Notes: generated by a model not told the origin, from the sequence alone. 64,000 bases of DNA from Synechococcus sp. CS-1328 (GCF_025128095.1 NZ_JAHLYT010000031.1:1-64000), one strand, 5' to 3'. Positions 54,385 through 63,640 are shown, counted from the stretch's first letter. Numbers and translations are program-made.

Positions 54385-54706
54385 CCCGGAGGGCGATGGG
54401 ACCGGGCGAGCAGATCAAGCCGGCCGGCCGGCGCAGGCACCGAAGCGACGGGATCGGATGCTGCGCTGGAACCTGAATGTAGCGGCATCGGCGCCCTGGA
54501 CAAGCGATGCACACCATCCCTGGTGGGAACAGAGAGTTCACTGGCCATGGCCGCGCAGGCTGTGGCAGGCGTCAACAGCCGCGCGGCACCAGGGGCCAGG
54601 AGGCCGGCGAGCGGGAGCGGAAGCGGAGCCCCTGACAGCAACCGTGTTTGTTGCTACAAGAAAGAGCAGGGTCGCTCCGTAGCTTCCCAGTTCCTGCCCC
54701 GCCGTC
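54385..54706. promoter_or_regulatory. ntcA upstream region with NtcA box and -10 element
   Basis: This 322-bp gap has no gene. At 54644-54657 it carries GTG-N8-TAC (gtgtttgttgctac), which fits the relaxed NtcA consensus GTN10AC with a perfect TAC half. A TAN3T -10 box (tagctt) begins at 54680, 22 nt after the site, the spacing of class II NtcA-activated promoters. The predicted transcript would start about 15 nt before the ntcA ATG. NtcA is known to activate its own gene in cyanobacteria, so autoregulation is the natural reading. Confidence 0.7.
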
Positions 54707-55441
54707 ATGGTCGGCGCTACTCGCGGCTTCAGCCGTTACGCCCCCCCACCTCCCGGCGGCTCCGCTGGCTCCGGAACGGGCGTGTCCGGCAACGCCGGCG
54801 CCACCCTGCTGGATGTCATGCGGGGTCTCGGCGGCAGCAGCGTCGAGACCGTGGAGCGTGGCAAGACGATTTTCTTCCCCGGAGACCCAGCCGAGCGGGT
54901 CTATCTGCTGCGCCGCGGCGCCGTGCGGCTATCGCGGGTCTACGAATCCGGGGAGGAAATCACCGTGGCACTGCTGCGGGAGAACAGCCTGTTCGGGGTG
55001 CTGTCGCTGCTCACCGGCCAGCGCTCCGATCGCTTTTATCACGCCATCGCCTTCACCCGCGTGGAGATGGTGACGGCTCCGGCCACCTCGGTCCGCCAGG
55101 CGATCGAGCGCGATGCCAGCGTTGGTCTGCTGCTGCTGCAGGGCCTCTCCTCCCGCATCCTGCAGACCGAAACCATGATCGAAACCCTCACCCATCGCGA
55201 CATGTCCTCGCGGCTGGTGAGCTTCCTGCTGGTGCTCTGCCGTGATTTCGGTGTGCCCAGCCAGGAGGGCATCACGATCGACCTGCGCCTCTCCCACCAG
55301 GCGATCGCCGAGGCGATCGGCTCCACCCGGGTGACGATCACGCGGCTGCTGGGCGACCTGCGCAACGACGGACTGGTGCAGGTGGATCGCAAGAAGATCA
55401 CGGTCTTCGACCCGATCGCCCTGGCCAAACGCTTCAGCTGA
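54707..55441 (+). CDS. ntcA: Global nitrogen regulator NtcA
   Basis: A 244-residue CRP-family regulator of nitrogen assimilation that binds 2-oxoglutarate. Seen: the effector-binding beta-roll ([50 protein letters not shown]), the dimer helix ([26 protein letters not shown]) and the helix-turn-helix [24 protein letters not shown] near residue 200-222. The N-terminus carries a Gly/Pro-rich extension. GTG/ATG choice: ATG 54707 follows the predicted promoter. Confidence 0.97.
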   Translation: MVGATRGFSRYAPPPPGGSAGSGTGVSGNAGATLLDVMRGLGGSSVETVERGKTIFFPGDPAERVYLLRRGAVRLSRVYESGEEITVALLRENSLFGVLSLLTGQRSDRFYHAIAFTRVEMVTAPATSVRQAIERDASVGLLLLQGLSSRILQTETMIETLTHRDMSSRLVSFLLVLCRDFGVPSQEGITIDLRLSHQAIAEAIGSTRVTITRLLGDLRNDGLVQVDRKKITVFDPIALAKRFS

Positions 55442-55465
55442 GCGGTTCAGCTCAGCCGCTCAGCT
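55436..55465. terminator. Convergent hairpin spanning the ntcA and sulfotransferase stop codons
   Basis: agctgagcgg (55436-55445) and ccgctcagct (55456-55465) form a perfect 10-bp stem with a 10-nt loop. The stem includes the TGA of ntcA (55439-55441) and the stop of the minus-strand sulfotransferase (55460-55462). It may act as a shared terminator, though no T run follows on either strand. Confidence 0.5.
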
Positions 55466-56290
55466 GAGCAGATTGCGGTAGCGCTCCAGCCAGCCCTGCG
55501 GCACCGCACCGAAGCGCTCCGCCAGACGGTCGACCATCGGCAGGTAGTCGCGCGCCATCTCCCGCTGGAAGGCCAGGGGGGGTTCATGGCCACCGGCCGC
55601 CACGTTCACGGCCGGCGGCAGACGCAGCCCCTCATTCAAGGACGGCACGGCCAGGAAGCCGAACAGGTCGTCGGCGAGGGCGGCCGGCTCACTGCTGAGC
55701 TGTTCGAAGAAACAGCAGTGCAGCTGAGCGGGCTGGAACACCGCCTCGACGGTCTCGATCGTGCGGAGATAGTCGGAACGGCTCGCGGCCCCGGGCAGGC
55801 GGGCCTGCTCCAGCAGCGCAGCAACGGCGGCATCACCATCGAACTGGCCCTTGCGAACCCGGTTGCGGATCGCCGACCAGACTCTCAACACCGGATCGCG
55901 CATCACGAACACCAGCTTCAGCTCCGGCGCCAGACGCTGCATCCGCTCCCAGACTGGCCGCTCCAGGGTGGCGTAGGCGGGGGTGATCTCGCCGACCCGC
56001 TTGCCCTGGCGGAGCCCCTGACCAAACAGTCGCCCGTACCAGGCATCACTGCGCGGCAGGAACCAGTAGCGGGTGTACCAGCGGGGATCGCGGCCGAAGC
56101 GCTTCAGGTCCCAGAACTTGGCGCGCCGTCGCTCATCGGCGTCGAGCACGCCAAACCGGATCCGGGGCTTGTCGAAGTAGTGGAGCTCCTTGACCGGCGT
56201 GAGCCACAGATCCGGATGCTGACTGAGCACCCGATGCAGCCAGGTGGTGCCGGAACGCTGCGCCCCGATCACCATGAAGTCGGGAACCAT
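55460..56290 (-). CDS. Sulfotransferase-family protein
   Basis: A 276-residue PAPS-dependent sulfotransferase. The 5'-phosphosulfate loop is I-G-A-Q-R-S-G-T-T-W-L near residues 7-17, and the 3'-phosphate site is R-D-P-V-L-R-V-W-S-A near 131. It is soluble, as usual for bacterial members. It would place sulfate on a small molecule or glycan, the reverse of the sulfatases at the left of the window; no link between the two is shown. Confidence 0.85.
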   Translation of the reverse strand: MVPDFMVIGAQRSGTTWLHRVLSQHPDLWLTPVKELHYFDKPRIRFGVLDADERRRAKFWDLKRFGRDPRWYTRYWFLPRSDAWYGRLFGQGLRQGKRVGEITPAYATLERPVWERMQRLAPELKLVFVMRDPVLRVWSAIRNRVRKGQFDGDAAVAALLEQARLPGAASRSDYLRTIETVEAVFQPAQLHCCFFEQLSSEPAALADDLFGFLAVPSLNEGLRLPPAVNVAAGGHEPPLAFQREMARDYLPMVDRLAERFGAVPQGWLERYRNLLS

Positions 56291-56503
56291 CGAGGCGCAA
56301 GCCGGGCGGACCGGAGGTTAAACGACCCTGGGACGTCCGCTCCACCAGGCCCCCCGGCACAGGACGACGGAGCAGACCGGCGGGACGCCTCCCCAGACTG
56401 TCCGCATCGCGCCGGACGATGGGGATTGTGCTGCAGGATGCAGCCTCCGGAAGCCTGCGGGATCCGGCCCCTGACAGCAGAACGACGGCGTGGCGAGGCA
56501 GCG

Positions 56504-57739
56504 ATGACGGGTTGGTTGTTGATCCTGGTCCTGCTGGTGCTGGGCGGCGTGCTCGCCACCCTCGGGGATCGGCTCGGCAGCCGCGTGGGCAAGGCGCGCC
56601 TCAGCCTGTTCAACCTGCGACCGCGCCGCACCGCTGTGCTGATCACGGTGCTCACCGGATCGCTGATCAGTGCCATGTCCCTGGGGCTGATGCTGCTGGT
56701 CAGCCAACGGTTGCGGGTGGGCCTGTTCGAACTCGACCAGCTCGAGCAGCGGTTGCAGCAGAGCCGCGACGATCTGGCGCGCAGCCGCCGCGACCTGGTC
56801 GGTGCCCAGACCGCCAGCGCCACCGCTCAGCAGGCCAGCCGCAGCGCCCAGGCGGCCACCAAGCGGGTGGAAGGAGAGCGAAAACGGGCCCAGGCCCAGC
56901 GGGATGAAGCGGAGAAGCGACTGCAGCAACTGCGCCGCGAGTTGCTGCCCCTGCAGCAGCAGCGTGCCCGGCTGGAGGCCGAACGCGATCGGCTCAGCCG
57001 TGATGTGGCCAACCGGGACCAGGAGATCCGCCGCACCGAAACCGCCCTGGCGGCGGTGCAAGGTCAGATCAAGGAGGGGGAGAAGGAACTCCAGGGCCTT
57101 GAGACCAAGATCATCGCCCTGCGCCGCGGCGATGTGGTGATCAGCAGCGGCCAGCCCCTGGCCACCGCCAAGGTGACCCTGGAGCGGCCCGAGCAGGCCA
57201 GGGATGTGATCAACACCTTGCTGCAGCAGGCGAACCGGCTGGCGTTCCAGCGGGTGCTGCCGGGGGAGCCGCCGAACCGCCAGATCCTGCTGGTGCCGAG
57301 AAACGACATCGCCAAGCTGGAGACCCTGCTGGCCCGCCCCGGCTCCTGGGTGGTGAGCCTGCTCTCGGCCGCCAACGTGCTGCGCGGCGAGCAGCAGGTG
57401 CTGGCCTTTCCGGACCTGCGGCCGAACCGCACGGTGGCCCGGGCAGGCGAAGTGCTGGCCACCACCAGCCTCGAGCCGGAGGTGCACAACCCCCAGCAGG
57501 TCAACAGCCGACTCAACCTGCTGCTGGCTGCCGCCTACGCCAAGGTGCAGCGCCTGGGTTCGATCACCGATGGCCTGCAGTTCGATGCGGCCCTGCTCAA
57601 CCAGCTGGCCCGCTCCCTGAGCGAGCGCCCGGAGGATCAGGCGGCCCAGCTGGAAGCCGTGGCCGTGCAGGATGCCGACACCCCGGATCCGATCGTGGTG
57701 GAGCTCCGCTGGATCCGGCCGCGCAACGGACGCCCCTGA
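56504..57739 (+). CDS. DUF3084-like coiled-coil membrane protein
   Basis: A 411-residue protein: membrane helix (LLILVLLVLGGVLATLGDRLG), a conserved R-L-S-L-F-N-L-R-P-R-R-T-A-V-L-I block, a second membrane helix (GSLISAMSLGLMLLVS), then about 140 residues of coiled coil (heptads near 75-210), and a globular C-terminus. This matches DUF3084, a cyanobacterial family without a function. It should be anchored in the plasma or thylakoid membrane. ATG 56504. A RuvC-like gene follows after 10 bp. Confidence 0.85.
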   Translation: MTGWLLILVLLVLGGVLATLGDRLGSRVGKARLSLFNLRPRRTAVLITVLTGSLISAMSLGLMLLVSQRLRVGLFELDQLEQRLQQSRDDLARSRRDLVGAQTASATAQQASRSAQAATKRVEGERKRAQAQRDEAEKRLQQLRRELLPLQQQRARLEAERDRLSRDVANRDQEIRRTETALAAVQGQIKEGEKELQGLETKIIALRRGDVVISSGQPLATAKVTLERPEQARDVINTLLQQANRLAFQRVLPGEPPNRQILLVPRNDIAKLETLLARPGSWVVSLLSAANVLRGEQQVLAFPDLRPNRTVARAGEVLATTSLEPEVHNPQQVNSRLNLLLAAAYAKVQRLGSITDGLQFDAALLNQLARSLSERPEDQAAQLEAVAVQDADTPDPIVVELRWIRPRNGRP

Positions 57740-57749
57740 ACGCCGTGCC

Positions 57750-58217
57750 ATGGCCACCCACGCCTCACCCGAGCAGGGCGATCGATTCCCCCACGGCAAT
57801 GCACCGCCACGTCGAGCCGGGCTGGCGGGGCTGGATCCGGGCCGCAACAAGTGCGGCCTGGTGCGCACCGATGCCACGGGCCAGCGGATCGTGGAAGCGG
57901 CGGTGCTGACCCCGGAGGCGGCCTGGCAGCAGCTGAGCGCATGGTGCGCCGAGGGCCTGGTGGCGGACATCGTGCTGGGCAACGGCACCGGCAGCCAGCG
58001 CTGGCAGACGAGACTCGCGCCGATCGCGGCCGTGCATCTGGTGGATGAGCGAGGCAGCACCCTGGCGGCGCGGCAGCGGTACTGGGAGCTGTTCCCGCCG
58101 CGGGGCTGGCGGCGCTGCCTGCCCCGCGGACTGCGACAACCCCCGCGCGACTGGGACGATGTGGTGGCGCAATTGCTGCTGGAACGGTTCCTGGGGCGAA
58201 CCCTGCCGCGACCCTGA
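57750..58217 (+). CDS. RuvC-fold (YqgF-like) protein
   Basis: A 155-residue protein with the RuvC/RNase H-like opening strand L-A-G-L-D-P-G-R-N-K-C-G-L-V, then D-I-V-L-G-N-G-T-G-S-Q-R-W. This layout is seen in YqgF relatives that process pre-16S rRNA and in RuvC-like cyanobacterial proteins. The catalytic acidic pattern is only partly visible (Asp of L-D-P-G, Glu of V-D-E-R, later Asp-Asp), so activity is likely but not certain. Start ATG 57750. Confidence 0.72.
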   Translation: MATHASPEQGDRFPHGNAPPRRAGLAGLDPGRNKCGLVRTDATGQRIVEAAVLTPEAAWQQLSAWCAEGLVADIVLGNGTGSQRWQTRLAPIAAVHLVDERGSTLAARQRYWELFPPRGWRRCLPRGLRQPPRDWDDVVAQLLLERFLGRTLPRP

Positions 58218-58269
58218 GCCAGAACAGCAGGCCCGACTCCGCGCCGAGCCCGCGCTGCCCAGCCCGATC

Positions 58270-58527
58270 TCAGAGGCTGGCTCGCACGGTGAAGGCGTAG
58301 TCGCCGCCGGCTTCGAGCTGGTAATCGGCCTGGAGCAGGAAGCGCAGCAGAGCGTCCTGGATCAGGGCGCGGCCCAGGGAGGGCTCCACGTTGAGTTCAC
58401 CACGATCGAAGGCCCAGCAGAAGGTCCACTGGAACCCGCCGGCGGACACCTCACCCTCCAGCACCCGCTGGCTGAAGCTCTGGCGCAGGACCCGCAGCTG
58501 GGCGGTGGTGGCGGGCAGACGGCTCAC
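58270..58527 (-). CDS. DUF3146-like small protein
   Basis: An 85-residue soluble beta-rich protein: V-L-E-G-E-V-S-A-G-G-F-Q-W-T-F, then G-E-L-N-V-E-P-S-L-G-R-A-L-I and the end G-D-Y-A-F-T-V-R-A-S-L. I recall this as DUF3146, a cyanobacterial family. Function unknown. It lies downstream of pth on the same strand. Confidence 0.72.
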   Translation of the reverse strand: MSRLPATTAQLRVLRQSFSQRVLEGEVSAGGFQWTFCWAFDRGELNVEPSLGRALIQDALLRFLLQADYQLEAGGDYAFTVRASL

Positions 58528-58594
58528 GAGGGATGGATCACGGCGAAGGGCTCACGACAAGCAGATCAAGGCTGACAAAAGCCCATGGCAGAGA

Positions 58595-59248
58595 TCAGGC
58601 TGCCGCAGCCTGAAGCGAAAAACTGTTCAGGCGATTGCCGGCCCGCTCGATCCCGAGCCGGCGGATCAGGTCGATGCCGCCCACCACCTCATCGAGCACG
58701 GCCGCAAGGCCAGGCTGCTCGTCCGCCGAGAAGCGCCCCAGCACGTGGGACACCGTGCGGGCGCGGCGCTCGACGGGATGCTCTGCCGGAGCGCCGATGC
58801 CGATGCGCAGCCGCGGAAACTCCTGACTGCCGAGGTGCTGGATGGTGCTGCGCAGGCCGTTGTGGCCACCAGCACTTCCGCTGGCACGCAGGCGCAGACG
58901 ACCGAAGGGCAGATCCATGTCGTCCACCACCACCAGCATCTGGGAGGGTTGCAGGTCGAACCAGTCCAGGGCGGCACGAATCGAGCGGCCACTGTCGTTC
59001 ATGAAGGTCTGCGGCATGAGCAGCCTCAGGCGCCGATCGCCGTGGCCCACCTCTGCCAGCAGGCCATGGAGCTTCGTCTGCTGACGAAACCCGGCTCCCA
59101 GCTCGCGAGCCAGGCGTTCGAGGGCCATGAAGCCCACGTTATGGCGCGTCTCGACGTACTTGGAGCCGGGATTGCCCAGGCCGACCAGCAGCCGCAGGTC
59201 CACTCCAGGTAGGGGGATCTCAGTGGTCACCGGAGGCGTTGGGCTCAC
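58595..59248 (-). CDS. pth: Peptidyl-tRNA hydrolase
   Basis: A 217-residue enzyme that releases tRNA from dropped peptidyl-tRNA. Motifs: L-V-G-L-G-N-P-G-S-K-Y and T-R-H-N-V-G-F (catalytic His), P-Q-T-F-M-N-D-S-G, V-V-V-D-D-M-D-L-P-F-G and G-S-A-G-G-H-N-G-L. It has a short N-terminal extension before the first strand. Part of the minus-strand run psbH, tatA, pth, DUF3146. Confidence 0.95.
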   Translation of the reverse strand: MSPTPPVTTEIPLPGVDLRLLVGLGNPGSKYVETRHNVGFMALERLARELGAGFRQQTKLHGLLAEVGHGDRRLRLLMPQTFMNDSGRSIRAALDWFDLQPSQMLVVVDDMDLPFGRLRLRASGSAGGHNGLRSTIQHLGSQEFPRLRIGIGAPAEHPVERRARTVSHVLGRFSADEQPGLAAVLDEVVGGIDLIRRLGIERAGNRLNSFSLQAAAA

Positions 59249-59377
59249 GGGCTGTAGGGAAAAATCACCCGAGAAGGACTGCCCGAGGCTAAGGCGCGGG
59301 CGCTGGGCAACACGACTCAGCTACTTTCAATCGCGTCGAAACCCTTCGAAAGCCTTGTGAAAAGGAGTGGTGAGGCT

Positions 59378-59710
59378 TCAGGTCGTTGGGGTGGCCGGCT
59401 CGCCAATGGCTGTCGCAGAGACAACCTCTCCAGTACCCGCTTCAGAAACAGCCGCAGGCAATGGGGCTGAAGCTTCCAGCGCCGCAGCGGCCTCAGGCAG
59501 AACCGGTGACACAGGGGTGGCCACCGGCTCCGGCTCGGTGGCGATGGCGGAGCGGAACTCCTTCTCGAATTCCTGGGAGGCCGACTGGAAACCCTTGAGC
59601 GTGCGACCCAGGGTTTTACCCAGCTCAGGCAGCCGCTTGGGCCCGAACACAAGGAGTCCAATGGCGGCGATCACCGCCAGTTCGGGCAAACCGATACCGA
59701 AGAAATTCAT
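59378..59710 (-). CDS. tatA: Twin-arginine translocase subunit TatA/E
   Basis: A 110-residue protein: one short membrane helix (GLPELAVIAAIGLLVFG), then P-K-R-L-P-E-L-G-K-T-L-G-R-T-L-K-G-F, an amphipathic helix, and an Ala/Pro/Glu-rich tail. The F-G-P-K-R-L-P turn is diagnostic. TatA forms the pore part of the folded-protein export system. Follows psbH by 25 bp. Confidence 0.93.
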   Translation of the reverse strand: MNFFGIGLPELAVIAAIGLLVFGPKRLPELGKTLGRTLKGFQSASQEFEKEFRSAIATEPEPVATPVSPVLPEAAAALEASAPLPAAVSEAGTGEVVSATAIGEPATPTT

Positions 59711-59735
59711 GCAGGAGAAGCGGCTGGGTCAGGAA

Positions 59736-59936
59736 TCAGCCGGCGCCATTCCAGTTGACAGTGATGCCCTCGAGCAGCAGCGACTTGTTATAGAGCTGCA
59801 GGATCACGAGCAGAAAGACCAGGAAGAGGAGCATGAACACCCCCATCACCGGGGTGGTGCCCCAGCCTGGAACGACCTTGCCGTATTCGGAATTCAGCGG
59901 GCGCAGCAGATTTCCCAGGGGGGTGCGTTGGGCCAT
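59736..59936 (-). CDS. psbH: Photosystem II protein PsbH
   Basis: A 66-residue subunit with one membrane helix ([23 protein letters not shown]). The blocks [22 protein letters not shown] and [10 protein letters not shown] are standard. It is needed for stable PSII and bicarbonate binding. Divergent from psbN, 85 bp apart. Confidence 0.97.
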   Translation of the reverse strand: MAQRTPLGNLLRPLNSEYGKVVPGWGTTPVMGVFMLLFLVFLLVILQLYNKSLLLEGITVNWNGAG

Positions 59937-60021
59937 GGAGCTCGATCCTCTCGATCAAGGAAGCGTGGCGTCTACTGTAAACGTCACGCCTGGGCAGCCT
60001 GCGACAGCTGTCGACACTTGT

Positions 60022-60165
60022 ATGGAATCCACAGGTTCGCCCGCCCTCTCCATTGCCCTCGCCGTGCTGGCGGTGCTGCTGGCCCTCACCGGCTTCGGCG
60101 TCTATCAGGCCTTCGGGCCGCCCTCGAAGCAGCTCACCGATCCCTTCGACGATCACGAGGACTGA
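60022..60165 (+). CDS. psbN: Photosystem II assembly protein PsbN
   Basis: A 47-residue protein with one membrane helix (ALSIALAVLAVLLALTGFGVY) and the conserved end F-G-P-P-S-K-Q-L-T-D-P-F-D-D-H-E-D. PsbN is not a PSII subunit but helps assemble the reaction centre. The divergent psbN/psbH layout is the ancestral one, as in plastids. Too short for simple ORF filters; the match is near full length. Confidence 0.96.
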   Translation: MESTGSPALSIALAVLAVLLALTGFGVYQAFGPPSKQLTDPFDDHED

Positions 60166-60184
60166 GCGGCTTCTCGAATCCTTT

Positions 60185-60210
60185 CCAAACAACGCTGAAA
60201 GGTTGTTTGG
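60185..60210 (+). repeat. Inverted repeat after psbN
   Basis: ccaaacaa (60185-60192) and ttgtttgg (60203-60210) form a perfect 8-bp stem with a 10-nt loop, 19 nt after the psbN stop. There is no T run; it may protect the short psbN message or weakly terminate it. The rest of 60166-60315 holds no gene that I can see. Confidence 0.45.
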
Positions 60211-60315
60211 CGCAATGCTTTGGATCGGGTGCACCGGACCGGTCCTGGCACATCGCCAAAGGGAGCTGGCGACCAGGCCTGTAGCGAACGCAGTCCGCCG
60301 GGGGACCCGTGACGC

Positions 60316-63300
60316 TCAGGCACGCCGGCACATCCGCCAGAAACCGAACTCCCAGGGCCCCAGCACCGCTGCCGCCTGAGAACCTCCTCTTTGCCGCGAC
60401 AGCGGCTGAAACAGACCGTCGACCCGCTCCAGCAGCTGCCAGCCGGTTCCAAGCTCGAGAGGCCGCCGGCAAGGGCCCAGGTTCTGCAAGGTGAGGCGCA
60501 CCACGCCGGGCTCGGGATCCGGCGCCATGGAGATCAGCTGCACATCCTCGGCCAGGGCAGGGAAGCCGGATAGCGGATGGGCGGCTCCAATCGCAGCGGT
60601 GGGACGCCGCCAGAGGGGCTCGCGCAGACGCTGAGCCGCCGCGGGCACAATGCCAGGGCGCCAGCCACCGGCGCAGGGCATCAGGGCCAGCCGCTGGCGT
60701 TGCCAGCCGTTGTCGGCGGATGGATCGGGCCAGGTGGGGCCCCGTAGCAACGACACCCCCAGCGCCTGCGGGCTGGCCGACACCCCCTGGGGTCCATCGA
60801 GGAGCACCGCCAGCCCAGGCTCGGCCATGCCATCAGCCGATGCACCGATCGCCGCCAGCCAGCTGATCGCCGCCACTTCCCAACGGCTGCGCTCGCGGTT
60901 GGTCTGGGGCTCGGCTGGACGCTCGATCACGCCGCCGCTGGTGTCGGTGGCCCAGCGAACGGCAGGCCAGGCGAGCGGCACCTCGAGTCGCAGCAGTTCA
61001 TGGCGCAGGCGCCAGTCCACCGCGAGGCTGAGCTCCAGCCAGGGGCTGCCGGCACGCAGGCGCCCATCGAGCCTCAGCGGGCTGGTGCCGCAGCGGCCCC
61101 GCCAGCGGAACGCCGCGCAGAGGGGCCCCCGCTCCAGCCACTGCGGCGGCCCGTCCCAGATCCAGGGCAGGGGATGGTCGCGGTAGTCGGCCACCAGATC
61201 CCAGGCATCCCAGAACTCACCGCGATCGCCGTAGTGCCGCCAGGCCAGCGGCGCAGCGAGCTGGGCGACGCCGCTGGCATCCCAGAGCTGCTCCACACCC
61301 GCGGGCCCGATCGCCACACTCAGGAGTCCATTGGAGAGCCGCCAGATGTCGTGCCCCCGATCCGGATCGGGCTCCAGCCGTACGGGATCCCGCAGGGGCA
61401 GCGACTCGCCACCGGAGGCGCCAGGGCTCGGGGCGGTGTCCGATCCGATCGTGCTGCGCCCCGGTGGCTTTCGCCCCGGTGGCCTTCGCCGCAGGGGCAG
61501 GGCCGCCACGCCCGCCGGGACGGGCAGCTGCACCCACACCCCACCGGACGCGGCCGGCTGGCTGGCGAGGGGCTGATCGCCCGCCGGGGCAAGCAGGCTC
61601 CACTGGCCCGCAGGCAACCGAACAGTGCAGGAGGCCGCCGCCAGGGGCTGGAGCTGGGCGATCCACCACCTCTGGTCAGCCGGCTGGTCATTCTTCTGGT
61701 CATCGGTCTGGCCGGCCGTCTGGTCGTCCCTCTGGCCGGCTGCCGCCGAGTCTTGACTCGTTGCTCCAGTGGCCGAGCCGACAAGCCCAACAGCATCCCC
61801 CGCCACTGCAGCCCCCAGCCAGCGCTCCAGGGCCTGATCCCGCTGCCGGCGCGCCCTGCGGCGGGCGCGGCGCCACTGGGGCTCCGCCTGTTCGAACACC
61901 TCCGGGATCGAGCTGCCGGGAAGGATGTCGTGAAACTGCTGAAACAGCAGATCGCGCCAGTCGGGCCGGTCCGTCTCGTCCCCCTCCAGCTGGCCTCTCT
62001 CTGCCTGAATTCTGTCTACCTTGCCTCCCTGCAGCAGCGCCTGGGCCAGCTCCGCCTCCCGCAGCAACCGCTCCAGGCTGCGGTTGTGGCGCTTCTGGTC
62101 TGGCCGGCTGGTGGGGCAGCCACGGTGCAGTTCCAGGTAGAGCTCGTCGCGCCACACCGGCAGCGTCGGCGCCAGCGACGCCAGATCCGCCAGGTACTCG
62201 CGCAGGCTGCCGTGGCGCTGGGGCGCCGCCTCGGGCTGGGCCTGCCAGAGGGCCAGCTGCTCGAGCATCTCGGCGGTGGGGCCGCCGCCGTGGTCGCCCA
62301 CCCCCGGCAGCCACAGGGCGGTCGCAAGGCCAGTGGCCTGCTGCCACTCCAACCGGTAGCGCTCCATCGTCTCCGGATCGCCATCGGTGCCGATCGGCGC
62401 TGTCATCAGCGCCAGCACCTCAGCGCCGCCGCGGCTGCGCCAGCGGAACAGTCGGTGGGGGAAGGGAGTGGTGGCATTCCAGGCGAGCTTGTGGGTGCAG
62501 AACCAGCGCACTCCGGTGGCGGCCGCCACCGCTGGCAGACCGGCCCCGAAGCCGAAGCTGTCCGGCAACCAGGCGAGGCTGTGCTCCCACTCGGGGAACG
62601 TGGCCTGGCTGTAGTGCTGCCCCTCCTGGAACTGGCGCAGCAGGGAGGCCGTGCTCACCAGCACGCAGTCGGTCTCAACCCAGGGACCGTTGAGCGGCTC
62701 CCAGCGGCCGGCCCGCATCGCGGCGCGGATGCGCTCGAACAGGGCCGGGCGGTGCCGCTCCAGCCAGGCGTAGAGCGCAGGCGTGGAATGGCCGAAATGC
62801 AGCTGCGGGAAGCGCTGGATCAGATCCAGGGCCGAGGCGAAGGTGCGCTCAGCCGCCTGCCAGGTGTCCGCCACGGGCCACAGCCAGGCCAGGTCGAGGT
62901 GGGCATGACCGAGCACATGAAACCTGGGCTGGCCCGCCGCCAGGGGAGGCGCGGCGACAGGCGACAAGGGCTGATCCTGACGCAGCCGCACCAGGGCGGC
63001 AGCCGTCTCGGCGAGCAGCCCCAGGGGATCGGCCGGGTCGGTCGGTTCCAGTTCGAGGCGGCTGTGCATCAGGGCGCCGTCGTCGTGGAGGGGGCTGCGC
63101 AGCCGCAACTCCAGATCCAGCGGCTCGCCCCGCCACCAGGAGTGCGGCAGCACCCAGCGGCAGGCGGTGTCGAACAGGTCACCGCGGTGCCGGCAGCTGC
63201 CGTTCACCCACAGCTCGGCGCGATCGGCCCACCAGCGCAACACCAGACGGGCCTCGGCTGCCCCAGCCAGATCGCCCCACGCGGAGGGGCAGCTCAGGCG

Positions 63301-63540
63301 TAGCCGCAGCCGCCACCACTGCTGGCCCCGCGGCCAGACGATCAGGCCGCGGGCTGTCCAATCGGGCCGTGCCTGCGGCGCCCACGGATGGGTGAGGGCC
63401 GGGGCTTCGGAGCCATCGGGCCAGGGGCAGAGCCAGAGGGGCTGGAGCTCCCGGCGCGAACGTGACTGAAACGTTTCAATCCGGGGGGATTCCTGTTGCT
63501 CAGGGCCCTCGGGCATTTTGGATAGCAAGCCAGGACCCAT
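60316..63540 (-). CDS. GH38 alpha-mannosidase
   Basis: A 1,074-residue glycoside hydrolase of family 38. The zinc site starts at G-H-A-H-L-D-L-A-W-L-W-P, and the likely nucleophile Asp lies in L-P-D-S-F-G-F-G; F-Q-Q-F-H-D-I-L-P-G-S-S-I is the third family block. An N-terminal beta domain (1-200) and a long C-terminal beta region complete the layout. A Q/D-rich low-complexity run (residues about 590-625) interrupts the C-terminal half. No signal peptide, so it should act on mannose-containing glycans in the cytosol. ATG 63516 is an alternative start. It sits between psbN and psbI. Confidence 0.9.
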   Translation of the reverse strand: MGPGLLSKMPEGPEQQESPRIETFQSRSRRELQPLWLCPWPDGSEAPALTHPWAPQARPDWTARGLIVWPRGQQWWRLRLRLSCPSAWGDLAGAAEARLVLRWWADRAELWVNGSCRHRGDLFDTACRWVLPHSWWRGEPLDLELRLRSPLHDDGALMHSRLELEPTDPADPLGLLAETAAALVRLRQDQPLSPVAAPPLAAGQPRFHVLGHAHLDLAWLWPVADTWQAAERTFASALDLIQRFPQLHFGHSTPALYAWLERHRPALFERIRAAMRAGRWEPLNGPWVETDCVLVSTASLLRQFQEGQHYSQATFPEWEHSLAWLPDSFGFGAGLPAVAAATGVRWFCTHKLAWNATTPFPHRLFRWRSRGGAEVLALMTAPIGTDGDPETMERYRLEWQQATGLATALWLPGVGDHGGGPTAEMLEQLALWQAQPEAAPQRHGSLREYLADLASLAPTLPVWRDELYLELHRGCPTSRPDQKRHNRSLERLLREAELAQALLQGGKVDRIQAERGQLEGDETDRPDWRDLLFQQFHDILPGSSIPEVFEQAEPQWRRARRRARRQRDQALERWLGAAVAGDAVGLVGSATGATSQDSAAAGQRDDQTAGQTDDQKNDQPADQRWWIAQLQPLAAASCTVRLPAGQWSLLAPAGDQPLASQPAASGGVWVQLPVPAGVAALPLRRRPPGRKPPGRSTIGSDTAPSPGASGGESLPLRDPVRLEPDPDRGHDIWRLSNGLLSVAIGPAGVEQLWDASGVAQLAAPLAWRHYGDRGEFWDAWDLVADYRDHPLPWIWDGPPQWLERGPLCAAFRWRGRCGTSPLRLDGRLRAGSPWLELSLAVDWRLRHELLRLEVPLAWPAVRWATDTSGGVIERPAEPQTNRERSRWEVAAISWLAAIGASADGMAEPGLAVLLDGPQGVSASPQALGVSLLRGPTWPDPSADNGWQRQRLALMPCAGGWRPGIVPAAAQRLREPLWRRPTAAIGAAHPLSGFPALAEDVQLISMAPDPEPGVVRLTLQNLGPCRRPLELGTGWQLLERVDGLFQPLSRQRGGSQAAAVLGPWEFGFWRMCRRA

Positions 63541-63640
63541 AGGATGATGCGGCTGCCGCAGGGCCTGCGAGGCACCTCCCGGAGCCTGTCACTCCCTGTC
63601 ACCCGTCGTCTCCCTCGCCCCTGCCCCAGCAGGTCAGCCC

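Noticed and set aside
61000-63303. A 767-codon open frame antisense to the GH38 gene
   Set aside because: Low-complexity, Arg/Gln/Gly-rich translation, exactly mirrored to a gene with clear catalytic motifs; typical high-GC antisense shadow.
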